DNA of 64,000 nt from Mortierella alpina (GCA_029449245.1 JANATF010000002.1:310001-374000); one strand, 5' to 3'; counted from the stretch's first letter, positions 1-11,118 are shown. The notes: a model not told the origin generated them from the sequence alone. Numbers and translations: made by a program.

Positions 1-1152
1 TTTTGGATCGTAGGTAGCCAGAATTCGGCAAGGGCGATGGTCGAGTTCGAGAGTTCGTGTTCCAAGCAAATGTGGCCCGTGGTAGAATCGTTACCCTTCT
101 CACGTTTCTCCATCCAAACGGCGACACTGGCATTGGCGGCGGCATAGGAGAGGTTGCCACCGGAGGATTGGTCACCAGGAATGTTCCAGTCGTTTGTATC
201 ATAGTCCCACATGATAGTGCGCATACCCATCTGCCAAGCAATGGCACGGACGCGGTCATCGACATCACCATAAGGAGGACGCCAGCAACGAGGGGTGATT
301 CCGAGCACCTGCTTGATCATCTTGAGGGAGTAATAAAACTCGGCCACAACCTCGGCATTGGTCAAGCGAGTCATCTGAGGATGGGACCATGTGTGAGAGC
401 AGATGACGTGACCATTGTTGAGACCACGCTGGGCGGCGTCCGGCGCGCCCAAGATGTTAGAACCAATGTACATGAGGTTTGCCTTTTGGTCATTGTGGTC
501 CAACAAGTAGTCGTACAAGTTAGGTTCTGCCCACTTTTCATTTTCGGGAGTAAAAGGGTAGTAGAACATTGGGCCGTCGTCGTAGGTCAACCCCCACGTG
601 CCAGGTTGAGGGCATACGTATATGTCTGGGGGGATGTAGTTGATCTTGGGGGTGACGCACACGTTGTATGGCCTGTCAACAAAGAATAAAAAAATGGCGA
701 TTTTGTAGAATGGTCAAATTCCTTCCTTTTAGGTATGCTGCAGATATTAGATCGACAAACGATCGTGAAATATGTTACCACCAGCAGTAAGGGTCACTGT
801 TATTATAGGACGACATCGTAGAATCAGTAGTCGGGGGGGCGTCAGGGACGTGAGTCCAGTCAATCGTCTTCATGGCAGCGATAATGTTGGGATCGTTGAC
901 AGCATTGATTACGATCTTGTTCTCTTCAGGATAACCAGGAAAGTTGTAATTGGTGAAAAAACCGGTCGTGAGGGGGCCCGAGGGTGCCGTGGTAGTGGCG
1001 GGCCATGATTTGATGACACCGGTGGGGAGTGGTATACCAGTGAGCCATTCAGGGGAGGTTTGAGGGAGATAGCTGGCAGTTGGAGTGGCGGCGAGGGCTG
1101 CAGTTGCTCCAAAGATGACAGCCAACGTTGCGGTTACTTTGCTGGTCATCAT
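1..1152 (-). CDS. Chitin deacetylase-like CE4 polysaccharide deacetylase, two exons, 3' end outside window
   Basis: Predicted secreted enzyme that removes acetyl groups from chitin in the cell wall. Exon 1 runs 1152-779 and exon 2 from 672 past the window edge. The 106-bp intron has a GTAACA donor and a TTGACAG acceptor, and the frame is kept across it (codon TG|G). The start is the ATG at 1152, which opens a signal peptide (MMTSKVTATLAVIFGATAALA); the longer open frame upstream has no ATG. In exon 2 the three CE4 metal/catalytic motifs are readable in order: TYDDGP, SHTWSH and RPPYGD. These are the established hallmarks of the NodB/chitin deacetylase fold. The C-terminus is cut by the window, so a GPI anchor or Ser/Thr tail cannot be judged. 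An Asn/Thr/Ser-rich linker precedes the catalytic domain. Family assignment is firm; exact substrate is inferred. Confidence 0.9.
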
Positions 1153-2749
1153 TGTGGAACAGACAAGGGAGTGGGCGGATGAATGGATGGAAAGGAAGAG
1201 TTGCACGGATTGAAAGGGGCGGGGGAAAGAGAAAAAGAAAAGGAAAGCGAAGAGGCAGTCCTGAGTTTTCTTTGAAGTATTTGATTAATCGTCTATAAAA
1301 GTTTACAACGGTTCCTTTTATCTGTCCATCTGGACCTAAAGGTCTATCTTAGGAGTCACCGGAAAAAAGAGTGTACTGTGCGCGCTTTTTACACACCAAC
1401 TGTACGCACAAATCTTTTTCTGGAATTTGAGTTCGCGTTGAGTATAGGTTTACAGGTGAACAGTACTTTAGCAGGACAGCAGACGTATGGAACGACCAGA
1501 ATGGGTAAACAATTCGTAAATAGAAAGGACACAGCAACAAAATAATAGCAGTGAATCTTTGAGGAAGTTTTTCGCGCATCGACCACCAAAAGGGCACGAT
1601 GCACTGAGAAAATATGATTGATGCATAACTTTATCATCCGGAATGACGCGTCGGAAATTAAAAACATCTGAGGTGCACAGCAATTTGTCCTCTTTTGACC
1701 AACTCACTACACAAGTATACTAGGTACGCAGAGCACTTTTTGGTGATATCTTAGCCATCTATCATTGCAAAAACTTCCCACTTTGCATTGCACCATAGTC
1801 TAGTACCTCAATGCATACAGTGTTATGACATTAACGGAGCACTAAAAAATGGGTGATACATGAAAAAGTTAATGCAGTGTTCCGATCGTTGTTACGGTTT
1901 TTACTGTCGTCCGCTTCGTATGAGACCTATACAGACGCATATTTATCCTCAATTAGGGTCGGTGTCGGTATGGTGACCTACTCCTTACGTCGCAAGGACA
2001 CTTTATAATTTTAACCAAAGACACGCAGTTCCTTACTGTGCCTTAATAGGATCAACATAAAAAATCAAAGCAGGGGTTACACCGGCATCGTTATCTCCAT
2101 GGACTGACTTGTCACTTCAGGGGAAAATTCAAATCATCTCATTTTGCCTCTCGAGTTTCAGTGGCACGGGCGGATCGGCTCTCCACCACTACTTTATCCG
2201 GTTTCGTAGCCTTTGTCCGGTTTCATAGACTGCACTCTAAATTGACTTGAACCTGCCAGTTGTGTTTGTTATTCGAGACGTGGTTCCTGCTGCGCTTCAT
2301 TGGAGTGAATCGAGTCTTGATTGGCGTTGACTCTCATTCTTATCAACAAGATTTATCCCGTCCTCTCCCACTTTCATACTCACTTGTGGAAAATAATCGA
2401 ACCCACCATGTATCTCAGTCGTTTTGCCACTCTGTCTGTCGTGACCCTCAACATGCGTCATGATCCTCGATTGCTCTCAGGCGGCTTTTTCCTTCTGTGG
2501 TAGGTAGCTCAAACAGAGGAAATAGGATGTATTGTGGATTATGTGGGTTAGTGTAACAGTAGTACATAGTGGTCACAACCAGTATATAGTCTAGGTTAGA
2601 ACATTATTGCAAATACAACTCTTTTCCAGCTATCAGACCTGATCCCTGCTACAGTTAGTGGATTAATAGAGCCAGACAGAAGAGGTGTCTAATTAAGTTA
2701 GCAGATAGGGATCAGAACAGAGGCGGGGCGACAGAAATTTTATACTAAA
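1153..2749. other. Intergenic, no supported gene
   Basis: A pyrimidine/purine-skewed stretch just upstream of the deacetylase start probably holds its promoter. Short overlapping open frames at 1349-1707 lie in all three minus frames and show no recognisable domain. Nothing else is supported. Confidence 0.5.
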
Positions 2750-2790
2750 CTAGGGAGGGCCCGGGGCTTCGCCCCGGCTGTTGTATGGTG
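2750..2790 (-). mobile_element. Helitron 3' terminus (hairpin + CTAG)
   Basis: On the minus strand the sequence forms a GC-rich hairpin with a GAA loop (arms GCCGGGGC/GCCCCGG, plus coordinates about 2759-2779). Six to nine bases later comes CTAG at 2753-2750, followed by a T. Hairpin plus CTRR inserted 5' of T is the established Helitron 3' signature. The element would extend to the right on the minus strand. Its 5' TC end was not found and no Rep/helicase reading frame is visible next to it, so it is probably non-autonomous or decayed. Confidence 0.6.
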
Positions 2791-4749
2791 GACACCAGCG
2801 ACCGAAGTAGATGGTTGACAAATATGACTTTTCTCTCATTTCAATTCTGGCGCGGTTGCCGACAATTCGTTTAGATATGCTGAATACTGACATGTCGGCG
2901 TTAGGGGAACGGGCCATAAGAGCGATCCTTCACATCTACAGCGTCCCTCTTTCCATTGCAGGTACGACTCATTTCAATAGGACAGTTTCGGGACTCATCA
3001 AGAACTCCGGCGGACTCGGTCTGAGTGGCCTTTTTCCTGGACTCGCGAGTTGTATATTTTTTTTCGAAGAGATCTCCTTAGGCCGAACATCGACACCAGC
3101 CGGTATGGCCTTTCTTTTCTTGCCTTTGGTATTGGACCATAGCCTCTGGTAGACTAAAGGAAGGTTCACATGTTTGACCTTCAAGAAGAAGGGAGGCAGC
3201 CGCATCGTCTCCTGACCGACTATTTGCAGCCATGGTGTCTGGCTCTACTGGAGCCATCGGAGCTACCTGGAGCTTCGATATGCTCTTAGCCTTCACGATC
3301 TTAGGCGCCCCTTCATGGCCAGCTCCTCCCTCGCAGGAGCTAGGATCGGAGCCGTAGTGTCTTCTGACTCTGCTGGAGTGACTGCGGTCATCGCTGCCGC
3401 CTAGAGCCGCCTAGAGCTTTGAACTGCTCCTAACCTTTGCGACTGCTGACGCCCGTACATCCGTCTTCTTTGAAGGGCATTGGATCGTCGTCTGGCGGTT
3501 GTCGCTTAGTTAATCATAAGATCAACGGGAGCAAACAGTAGCACTGCTATACACGCTAGACGAAACGACATGCAAATTACATTTGAAGTACTGGACAGAA
3601 CCGAGGCATTGATACTTCTCACCTGTCTATCCTCGCCTAGAATGTGCCGGACGACCTGCGCATATGGTAAGCTTTTCACTTAAAGAGGCATTGTGTATTT
3701 CTTTAATGCCGAAGGTGAGGAGGGGTGGTGAAAGTTCCAGGATAACTGTATAACAAAATGACACTTTATTTCTTCTGGCCATCATACTGTATTCCTGGTA
3801 CGTAATATTTCTGGATATCACCTTTCAACAACTTCTAACATGCCTCCATGTACCCTCGCAACTACACACTTGCCAGAAGGGGAGAGACAGTTGCTTACGG
3901 TGCCCTACCGAGCAAATGTTTTACTTGCTCGCTCGCTAAAAAGACGGCATTTCAGAAAACAAAAAAGGGGGAAAATGGTGCAAGTGCATTTGCTGAAGTG
4001 AGCGAGCAAAAAATTCAAGTCCTCGCTCACGTAGCGAGTTGCTCGCTAGGTCAGGGCCATACAGTTGGCAGGTTGTGCGAAAAGTATTTGGAGACCACCG
4101 CTCTGCAGACCACCGCTTTGGCGAAAACCAACACTCACAGGATAGAGGACTATGACGGGTTGCCTTCGACCCTTCGACCATTGGTTCCTCTTGCACTGAC
4201 AGTGTTAATATTAAAGGAGTGTTTGGACAGTCGGAGTGAAGAGTTGGAGGTAATGATGAGCAAGGTGAAAAAAGGGGGATAAAAAAAAGAGAAGACCAAT
4301 TATTTATCACGTGTGTCCGTAAGTCGTTTGTCAGGTGATCGACGAAACTGGTTCTTAATAGATTAGACAACACAGCCGCGGCACGGGGTGCATCATAGGC
4401 CGAGCCATTAGAAAAGGTAACTTGGTAACACAGGGATAACAGCTCGGCTTGAGGTGTTTGGCGACTCGCAATTAGACACGAAGGAGGACGCGGGGCTACC
4501 TGTGCTCGTGGCACGCGACAGAATGACTGGCGCTGGAGCATACACCAAGAACAAGTGCGCATCGATCCCAAGTCTGCTTTGGTGTGCCTGATCTTTCCTC
4601 CAAAGGGCAAAGGCTATTGGTCCCATCGAGACTGAGGACCCCGTTCATTGCACTGATGGCAAGTCCAGGTTGTTACCTTCCAGCGTTGTTGTATTCAAGA
4701 ACTTCAAGGTTACTGAAAGTAGATGGCACGACTGTGTAATGAGAAAGAG
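2791..4749. other. Region without recognised gene; possibly Helitron body and CTCGCT palindrome cluster
   Basis: Open frames exist (2811-3152 plus; 3078-3296 minus; 3848-4282 plus; 3936-4610 minus) but none has a recognisable domain, and the longer pairs are mutual shadows. At 3908-4052 there is a dense cluster of CTCGCT/AGCGAG words able to fold on themselves. I do not call a gene here. Confidence 0.4.
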
Positions 4750-4789
4750 AAAGAGAAAGGGATTATATTGCAGACAGCAGGAGAGAGGC

Positions 4790-5060
4790 TTTTATGGCCC
4801 CTGGGAAAGCGCTTGAGATTTTCGCTAGATGTAATTTTTTGTGCTTGCTTAGCGTTATGATCTGCCCAATAATTAGCAAAGCACTGTCGTTCAATGAAAT
4901 GACCCTCAGGTTCACAAGTATTGGCATCAGAGGAGTGGCCTTTCCATTTTCCGAAGTATTCCATTGTGTTTGGAGATGCTCTGTCAGGTCGATGGTCAAC
5001 AATCGCTTTTACTTCATAGGTTTCCGTGTCTTCAAAATCATCTATGACTAATTTCAGCTG
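4790..5060 (-). pseudogene. Chromodomain at the C-terminus of the Gypsy integrase remnant
   Basis: The minus-strand translation contains EVKAIVDHRP, then MEYFGKWKGHSSDANTCEPE and a short hydrophobic helix (QCFANYW). This matches the chromodomain pattern (YxVKWKGY..NTWEP). Chromodomains on integrases direct chromovirus insertion to heterochromatin. It is the last recognisable domain before the element's 3' boundary. Confidence 0.75.
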
Positions 5061-5387
5061 AGACTGGGCGTAGTGTCATCGTAATACAGTTCCTATACCA
5101 TCTTTCAGCTCATGGGCGCCATTGGCTGTTCATCGAGTGACAGGGTAAGGTCCTTCATATCGTGGTGTAGGACTTTCTCCATTGATGTTTAGACTCATTA
5201 CTATGGCGCCATCGGAAAATTCATTGTGCAAGACTGTGGCATTAAAGTGTTCAGTCATTTTTGCTTAAGTTGCTTGTGATTTCCTTGCTACTGCAGGAAA
5301 GACAACTTCAGTCATGTATTTAAAAGTTTTATGAGTTCTTCTTGGCTTAAGGGTTTGTCTTCCTCCTTGGGATAGTTACTAAACCCG

Positions 5388-6170
5388 TTAAATTGGCGTG
5401 CAAAAAAAGAGTGATAGCGGGGACGGGTTGTGCAAATGAACTGTTCTCGTATTTATGGAGAGCTGTATGAACGGTATATTACGATCCCAATGATAACTTT
5501 GATCTTGGACCATTTTTCGAAACATATTACATGCAGTTTCGACATGGTTCTTGGTGACTCCGTTTCCTCTTGGATGGTAAGGTATAACTAGCCTGTGATT
5601 AATGTACAGTTTGAACATCATTATGCGAATGATATTCGTTCACAAATTCCTTACCATTATCCGATTGCAGGACCTTGGGAAAGCCAATATCCGTGAAATG
5701 TTTGAATAGCGCTTTGACAATGATGTAATCAGCTTTGCTGGGAAGATAATCAAGCATTACGAACTGGGTGCATACATCGACAATTACAAGGAGATAGACA
5801 TATTTGTCTTCAAATTCCTTGAAAGGGCTAGCTAGTTCGATTGCAATATGCTCACCTGGCGGCTGAGCAGGTATGGTTTTCATAGGACGATATCCTTAAC
5901 GAGTAACTGTGATGTGCTGCCATTCTCCACAACGCTTGACAAATTCAGACAATCAGTGGCTAATCTCGGTCGTTTTCTCTTGACTGTGAAACGCTGCCAC
6001 CATGGCGATTGCGGCAAGATGCCCCATTGGATGTACAGTACAGATGAGTTTTTGTCTTTGGTTCTCGGGCACAAGCCGTCGTTCTGTTCCTTCCTTTTGT
6101 AGGATATGCACGTATTATAAGCTAAGACGATAGTTCGATCTTCTATTGATGAAGCATGCTGGTGCCGCAT
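5388..6170 (-). pseudogene. Gypsy integrase remnant
   Basis: The 5880-6170 segment resembles the N-terminal zinc-binding part. 5599-5883 carries the integrase core with IVDVCTQFVMLDYLP and FPKVLQSDNGKEFVN, which hold catalytic Asp residues of the DDE triad. 5388-5621 continues with HPRGNGVTKNHVETACNMF, which contains the expected third acidic position in an ETAC context. Frame jumps separate the three parts. Confidence 0.8.
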
Positions 6171-6443
6171 TCTGGCAGGAAATAGACAAGATAATGCATC
6201 TTCGGAAAATATTTAAAATACCATGACGATAATGGACAGAAAGTCAATAACTCGGGAGTTTAACCTGCCATGAGGTCATCGTAGCATTCAGATTCTGCTG
6301 CGAGTGAATTAATGTAAGCCCACGGTGGTCCCTTACAAATCAAAATGTCTACCCCACGAATAATAGTGAAATTTGTGTATTAAAAACGCAAAAACGATTC
6401 CGAGCAACTCTTTCTTCGTTGCACTGTAATTGCGTTCTCGTTC

Positions 6444-7240
6444 TTACAATGAGCGAGCTATAAACGAGATATAGTTAATTCGCGTAGTATGCGTGTTTTC
6501 TTGCGGTAATTGATATAGGACTGCTGCACCTATACTAACATCTGAGGCATTGGTAGCCACATAGAACGGTATGCTGAAGTCCAGGAACGATAAGACTGGC
6601 ACATTTGTCGAAAAGTTTTTTAAGGTTACCTTTTTCTGCTCTGTGTTCAACGTGAATGTCTCGGTTCGACTATCAAGTGCATCCAATGGCGCTGTGATTG
6701 TGCCAAACAAAGGAATATGTTCGCGGAAGAAGTAGAACATACATAGATATGACTGAATCTGCTTCGTCGTTGTTGGGTCTTCCCATTCATCAATATTGAC
6801 AAGTTTTCTTGGATCGATACTTTTGCCATGCTAACCGATCACAGATACGAGAAACGAGATTTGCTTACTAAAGAAGTTGCATTTGCTTTTGTTTATGATT
6901 AGTTTTGCTTCATAGAGTCTTGCTATTACAATATGCACATGATCGACGTGGTCAGGTCTATTCTTTGAGAAGATTGCAATGTCGTCAACAAATTTAAGCA
7001 CAAAAGGAAGATCTCCAAGGATACGAGACATTACTCGTTGGAAAAGGCTAGAAATGAGCGCTTTATTGAACATATACTGGACTCCTCTATGAATGAACGC
7101 AGTTTAAGGTTAATCGTCCTTATGGATTGGAAGTCTATGACATGCTTGCGACAGATCAATGGAGGAATAAATTGAATGACCAGCTAGACGATTGATTATG
7201 TCGGATATCAAAGGCAGTGGGTAGTTGTCGACGATTCTCG
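6444..7240 (-). pseudogene. Gypsy RT/RNase H remnant
   Basis: From about 7240 the minus strand reads an RT core beginning RIVDNYPLPLISDIINRL. It passes through SIDLSQACHRLPIHKDD (motif A, catalytic Asp kept), then two stops, then FVDDIAIFSKN (motif C, FVDD in place of the usual YxDD) at 6831-7073. An RNase H-like segment (VLSFLDFSIPFYVATNASD) follows at 6444-6740. Stops and frame changes between the segments make it non-functional. Confidence 0.8.
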
Positions 7241-7446
7241 GACTGGTGATGGCAGGTCCCCTAGCATATGGAATATGTCAAACAGGATGTAATGCAGTTG
7301 CTGTTGCGTGCTATGCAGCAGCCGGGCTTACATTCGGAACTGTTACTGGAGGTGCTGGAGTCCCAGCTGTCATTGTGGGCTGCAATACTGCCCTAGGTGT
7401 GTGCATGGCGACCTGTGTTGCAGCCGGATTCGCACCGACCCCTTGA
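7225..7446 (+). CDS. Small Ala/Gly/Cys-rich protein with GPLAYGICQTGCN motif
   Basis: A 73-residue protein rich in Ala, Gly and Cys. The pattern is AGPLAYGICQTGCN, then evenly spaced CYAAAG, GCNTA and GVCMATC, ending APTP. I recall similar small proteins of unknown function, recurrent in fungal genomes. No classical signal peptide is visible, but the hydrophobic Ala/Gly helices and six Cys suggest a membrane-associated or secreted miniprotein. The first eight codons lie over the antisense strand of the Gypsy RT remnant, which is readable to about 7240. So either the start was replaced by the transposon or the real start is Met at 7249. No intron is needed. Confidence 0.55.
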   Translation: MSTILGLVMAGPLAYGICQTGCNAVAVACYAAAGLTFGTVTGGAGVPAVIVGCNTALGVCMATCVAAGFAPTP

Positions 7447-7633
7447 GTCAATTTTCTCTCCAACGATCTGTATTAAGTCAAAAGAGCTCTTGAAAAATGA
7501 GTAGCTGCGCCTCAGCATTAAGTAAAACTTCATGCTCCTTGAGGAGTATATGGTTGCAAAATATGGAGCCGTGCTCCAATCAATCCATCGTGCGCGAATT
7601 GGATAATGATGTAGGAGATTGATTATCTGACTT

Positions 7634-7665
7634 GAGGCAGCCAAGCATTCATAGCGACGTTGCTT
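7634..7665 (+). repeat. Short dispersed repeat, copy 1
   Basis: About 32 bp (GGCAGCCAAGC..., ending GCGACGTTGCTTTT) recur with few mismatches at 34199-34230, immediately before the LTR fragment there. Origin unknown. Confidence 0.5.
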
Positions 7666-8508
7666 TTTGACTCAACCCGCTCTAATGCTGTCCGATTGAT
7701 GGCGTACATCGACTGATGTTACCGTGACGTCCTATTACTTGCACGTTTCCCTGACCGCATGTGACTGTTGTACCCCTGAACGACCATGCGCATGATAATC
7801 AGTATATATGATTTTATGTCGCTCCCACGCTTTTTTTCGTCCTTCGTCCTCTCCCCTCCCACCACTCCATTCTCCTTCTCTCCCTCGATAAACACACACC
7901 TCCTCTGCTGACCCTCCGTCCTCCCGCCATGAAACTTTGAAGTGCGGATTCGTTGATACTAGTGCTTCGCACCTTTGTTCCACTTCCCACCGAGTTCCTT
8001 CCTAGCACCCATTCATTCAGCTAACGACAACTGCCAAAAGTAGCCCTGAGGTGCGCAAAAAACCTTTTTTTTTGTGAGGGAATGTAAAGAAAGAAAGAGA
8101 TGGAGCTTTGTCATTTTTAACCCTACACACTCTCTAGATAAAGAGCTGTCTCAGTATTTTGGAGTGAATTCAACGGGCAAGTTGAAGAGTAGTGTTATCG
8201 ACCCATTCAAAGAGTACCGGAGTATCAATCGAGTATGTGTGAGTGGATTTCGGTCGTAGTGTTAGTGAGCACGGACTGCAGGGCTAATCCACATACGATA
8301 AAAACAAATGCTTCCCGTGGATAGACCTCCAACAGTTAACAGGGAATCAAGCAGTACCATCAAAAACAGCCTTACGCGTCAAGCGTGAACTGGACGCCTG
8401 AAATCACCCCTTCAGCAACGCCTCTCAACCGCCAGTGTGTCCACATAAACTATTCCTTAACCATCTCGAACCGACAAATCCTCATACGTATTATCACCAA
8501 CAGAGCAA
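7666..8508. other. Intergenic, probable promoter region of the 3CxxC gene
   Basis: Contains a strongly pyrimidine-rich block (7830-7930) and short unsupported open frames. No domain, tRNA or repeat was recognised. The CT-rich tract and the 8509 start suggest the 5' UTR/promoter lies here, but no TATA box stands out. Confidence 0.35.
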
Positions 8509-10095
8509 ATGACTACCAAGAAGAACAAGACCGCAGCCACTGATTCCACTGCAAATCCTGCATTTGCCTCCTTTGCCACTACTGTCTCTCCTGTGACAGG
8601 AAAGTCCTCGAAAGCGAGCTCGTCCTCAACTTTGATGACTACGTCCACGATTTCGGTTTCGCCTGGGATAGGCAAGGTTTTGGCAAGATCTTTCGTACCC
8701 GCCTTATTCGGTATTGACATCACCAAGATGGACCGCAAGGATTTGAATATGCTAGACATGAAAACCCTACCTCCTTGGGCTCGAACCATTGTTGACGGAG
8801 AGAGATGCCGTCGCAAGAAAGGGGAATTAAAGATGTCAACAGCATCTTCATTATGGTCGTCGTCGTCGCCATCACCGTCATCGTCGCCGTCGCTGCATCC
8901 GGCCCCACGTTCGTCTACAAGGGGTGTTGATGATTCCGGTAGTTCGTGCAAGGCGGCCGCAACAAATTCCACTACAACCACGGCTGCTACTGCTGCTGCT
9001 GCAACAACAGTGGCGGCCACGGCCACAACTGTGAGATCCACGATTCAGCTCAAACTCTCAGCGACAAAAACGGATTCTTCCACCGCAGAGTTGAAGAAGA
9101 GGCTTCAAGAACTGGATCGTAGGGAACTGAACACGATTGATATGAGGACCATACCACCCTGGGCTCGTACTATTACCGACCAAGAACGTTGTCGTCGGAA
9201 GAAGAAGGACAAGGCCCTGGACTCAGTAACAGCTTCCACGGGTCCTGGTGGAGGAAAGACGGCCCTCACAGCAGAGAAAAAAGCGAGAAGTGAGGTAGCA
9301 GTGATAGCTGTACCACCCGCAGCTATCATCACCGTATTCTCCAGCACCTCCTCGGCATCCAACTCAAGCGGCCGGACTATTGGTGCCCTTGAAAAATCCA
9401 AGGACGACGATGCCGGCAAATCGGAAGCCAAAGTGAGTGCTACAAAACTGAGAAAACTACCCACCAAGGACCAAAACAAGAACACAGGGAAGGCTGGTCC
9501 CAAACTGCCCAAAGTCCAACGCGAGACTGTTGATGGTTTTTATTTGCATGAGCAACTTGTCATGACTGCGGCCAAGCGGTCTGTCAGCTCCATGTGGGAT
9601 TGCAACATTGTCTACGATCACACTCTCCGAGAATCGTACGCCTACAACGGCAACGGAGAGCCTAGATCGCGGGACATGTTTGGTCGATTCAGTTGCACAA
9701 CCTGCTATCTCTCTAAAAGTCATCGAGCGCGCAGTTGGCACTCTGCCGAGGTATTTACCGAATTTTGGTATTCGCACGCACCTGCTACTGGACACCGAGA
9801 TACCCGGGACACGTTTCGGTACCAGTCTTTGATCCATTCCCAAAAGTGTCGGGGATGTGAGAAATACATGGAGGCCGGCCTGGATCGAGAGAACTATGTA
9901 AATACCGCGATCAAGGCTTTTGAGCTGTGGACCGCAAGAAGAGACCGACTTTACCAAGATGGTGACCCGGATGGAGAAGACAAGTTTACTAAGCCCCACG
10001 ACACGAGGCGGTGCCATGGATGCATCATGGGACGACATCGTCATACTGTACATCATGAGAAGATCCCACGCAGAGAAATATCCTTGAGTTTTTGA
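8509..10095 (+). CDS. 3CxxC-type zinc-finger protein with duplicated PPWAR/CRRKK motif
   Basis: A 528-residue protein from a clear ATG. The C-terminal part (about residues 360-520) contains three CxxC pairs: FSCTTC (C396/C399), QKCRGC (C447/C450) and RRCHGC (C502/C505), with conserved Trp residues between. This is the layout of the zf-3CxxC family, a zinc-binding domain known from fungal and animal proteins. The N-terminal 360 residues are low-complexity Ser/Thr/Ala-rich. They contain the same motif twice: a short leader, PPWARTI, then ERCRRKK (residues 74-104 and 201-235). The basic CRRKK ends could be nuclear localisation signals. Biochemical role unknown. No neighbours suggest a pathway. 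Confidence 0.7.
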   Translation: MTTKKNKTAATDSTANPAFASFATTVSPVTGKSSKASSSSTLMTTSTISVSPGIGKVLARSFVPALFGIDITKMDRKDLNMLDMKTLPPWARTIVDGERCRRKKGELKMSTASSLWSSSSPSPSSSPSLHPAPRSSTRGVDDSGSSCKAAATNSTTTTAATAAAATTVAATATTVRSTIQLKLSATKTDSSTAELKKRLQELDRRELNTIDMRTIPPWARTITDQERCRRKKKDKALDSVTASTGPGGGKTALTAEKKARSEVAVIAVPPAAIITVFSSTSSASNSSGRTIGALEKSKDDDAGKSEAKVSATKLRKLPTKDQNKNTGKAGPKLPKVQRETVDGFYLHEQLVMTAAKRSVSSMWDCNIVYDHTLRESYAYNGNGEPRSRDMFGRFSCTTCYLSKSHRARSWHSAEVFTEFWYSHAPATGHRDTRDTFRYQSLIHSQKCRGCEKYMEAGLDRENYVNTAIKAFELWTARRDRLYQDGDPDGEDKFTKPHDTRRCHGCIMGRHRHTVHHEKIPRREISLSF

Positions 10096-10332
10096 TACTA
10101 CATCACAGGGAAATAAAGGAACATCGGCTCACCAGACTTTTCTAGTATTCGTCCATAAGCTTGGGAACATCGGTGGGTGGCTGCAAGGTATCAGTTCACC
10201 GAGAGTTCATTCGCGCCTTTACGACGAAAAGCGCGCCTTCCTTATTTATATTCATATTGATATTTTTATATTTGCAATGATTAACTCTGAAGTAATCCAG
10301 CAAAAAGAACGATACATATGTTATAACAATAC

Positions 10333-11118
10333 TCAGAAGTTTTGTGCAAGCTCCTGCGCCCTGTTAAGAAAGGTTTTGAACTCGGGGGTACGGGTCGTTT
10401 CGATCCTAGCGTACACGGAACCAAGAGGACCAATATTGCCGATCATCCGTCCTGTCCCAGCTACAGCTTGCAAGTCTGGACTGAGTCCTCTCTCAACTGT
10501 GGCTCTTAAATCATTCCAGATTTTGAACTGGATGCATATTGTGCCAAGCTCCGTCAGGTTGTCGGGGATAGTAACGTCGCGTGCATGGGCCATAATATAC
10601 AAATTTCCATACTTGAACATGATATAAATAGCCATAGATTGTCCAATGACTTGACATCCGACAAGGAGTGCGTTGTGAACGTCATACTCGTCCTCGATGA
10701 AGTCCAAGGCGTCCTTCAAGGAGAGCCCAACTCGGACCAAATCCTTGGCGTTTTTCTTCTTGTGGGCTTTTTGCGCATGGGATGTACCCTCCCCAATCCC
10801 TACTTCGCAAATGGTTTTGTTTGTGCGATCCTTGATCTCAAGAGCGAGATCTGGCTCTTTACGACTGCTGGACCCAGTTCGCAACCGTCCTGAGGAGGTT
10901 GTTGCGTCAATATTACACAATGTCAAAGGATCACAGATTAGCCTGCGCACTCCGCAAAGTGGATTCCGTATGAAAAGAAGGAATCAATCATCTCTCTTAC
11001 AAGTTCAAGATGACTTTCTCATTGGGCATAAAAGCTCTGCATAATGGCAGAATGGATGAAGATATGGCCGTGAACTCAGAATAGCTTTTGCTGCTGTCGT
11101 ATTCGAGGAATTCTTCGA
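10333..11118 (-). CDS. Hypothetical protein with possible PD-(D/E)XK-like signature, at least two exons, 5' end unresolved
   Basis: The last exon is 10942-10333. A 58-bp intron (11000-10943, GTAAGA donor, TGCGCAG acceptor) joins it in frame to an exon ending at 11001. That exon is open back to about 11118, where a GCGCAG acceptor is possible. The joined protein reads ...AFMPNEKVILNLLICDPLTL... then EPDLALEI, ICEVGIGEG and KNAKDLVRVG. The D...E-x-G/K spacing and the later alternating strands (QVIGQSMAIYIMFKYGNLYI) recall a restriction-endonuclease-like fold. I infer this and it needs structure prediction. Similar open frames upstream (11276-11491, with MREKALAKWQDIEATAGRN; 11587-11988) are probably further 5' exons. 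Confidence 0.5.

Larger units (their letters stand above)
4750..7240 (-). mobile_element. Degenerate Ty3/Gypsy chromovirus, 5'-truncated
   Basis: Read on the minus strand from 7240 down, the order is reverse transcriptase, RNase H, integrase, chromodomain. This is the gene order of Gypsy-type chromoviruses. The frame is broken by several stops and shifts. No LTR is visible, and gag, protease and the N-terminal part of RT are missing. It is an old fragment, best treated as a pseudogene array. Confidence 0.85.

Noticed and set aside
1349-1707. Three overlapping minus-strand ORFs
   Set aside because: Open in all three frames at once, no domain, likely composition effect.
9105-10056. Minus-strand ORFs of 135 and 199 codons
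   Set aside because: Antisense shadows of the 3CxxC gene.
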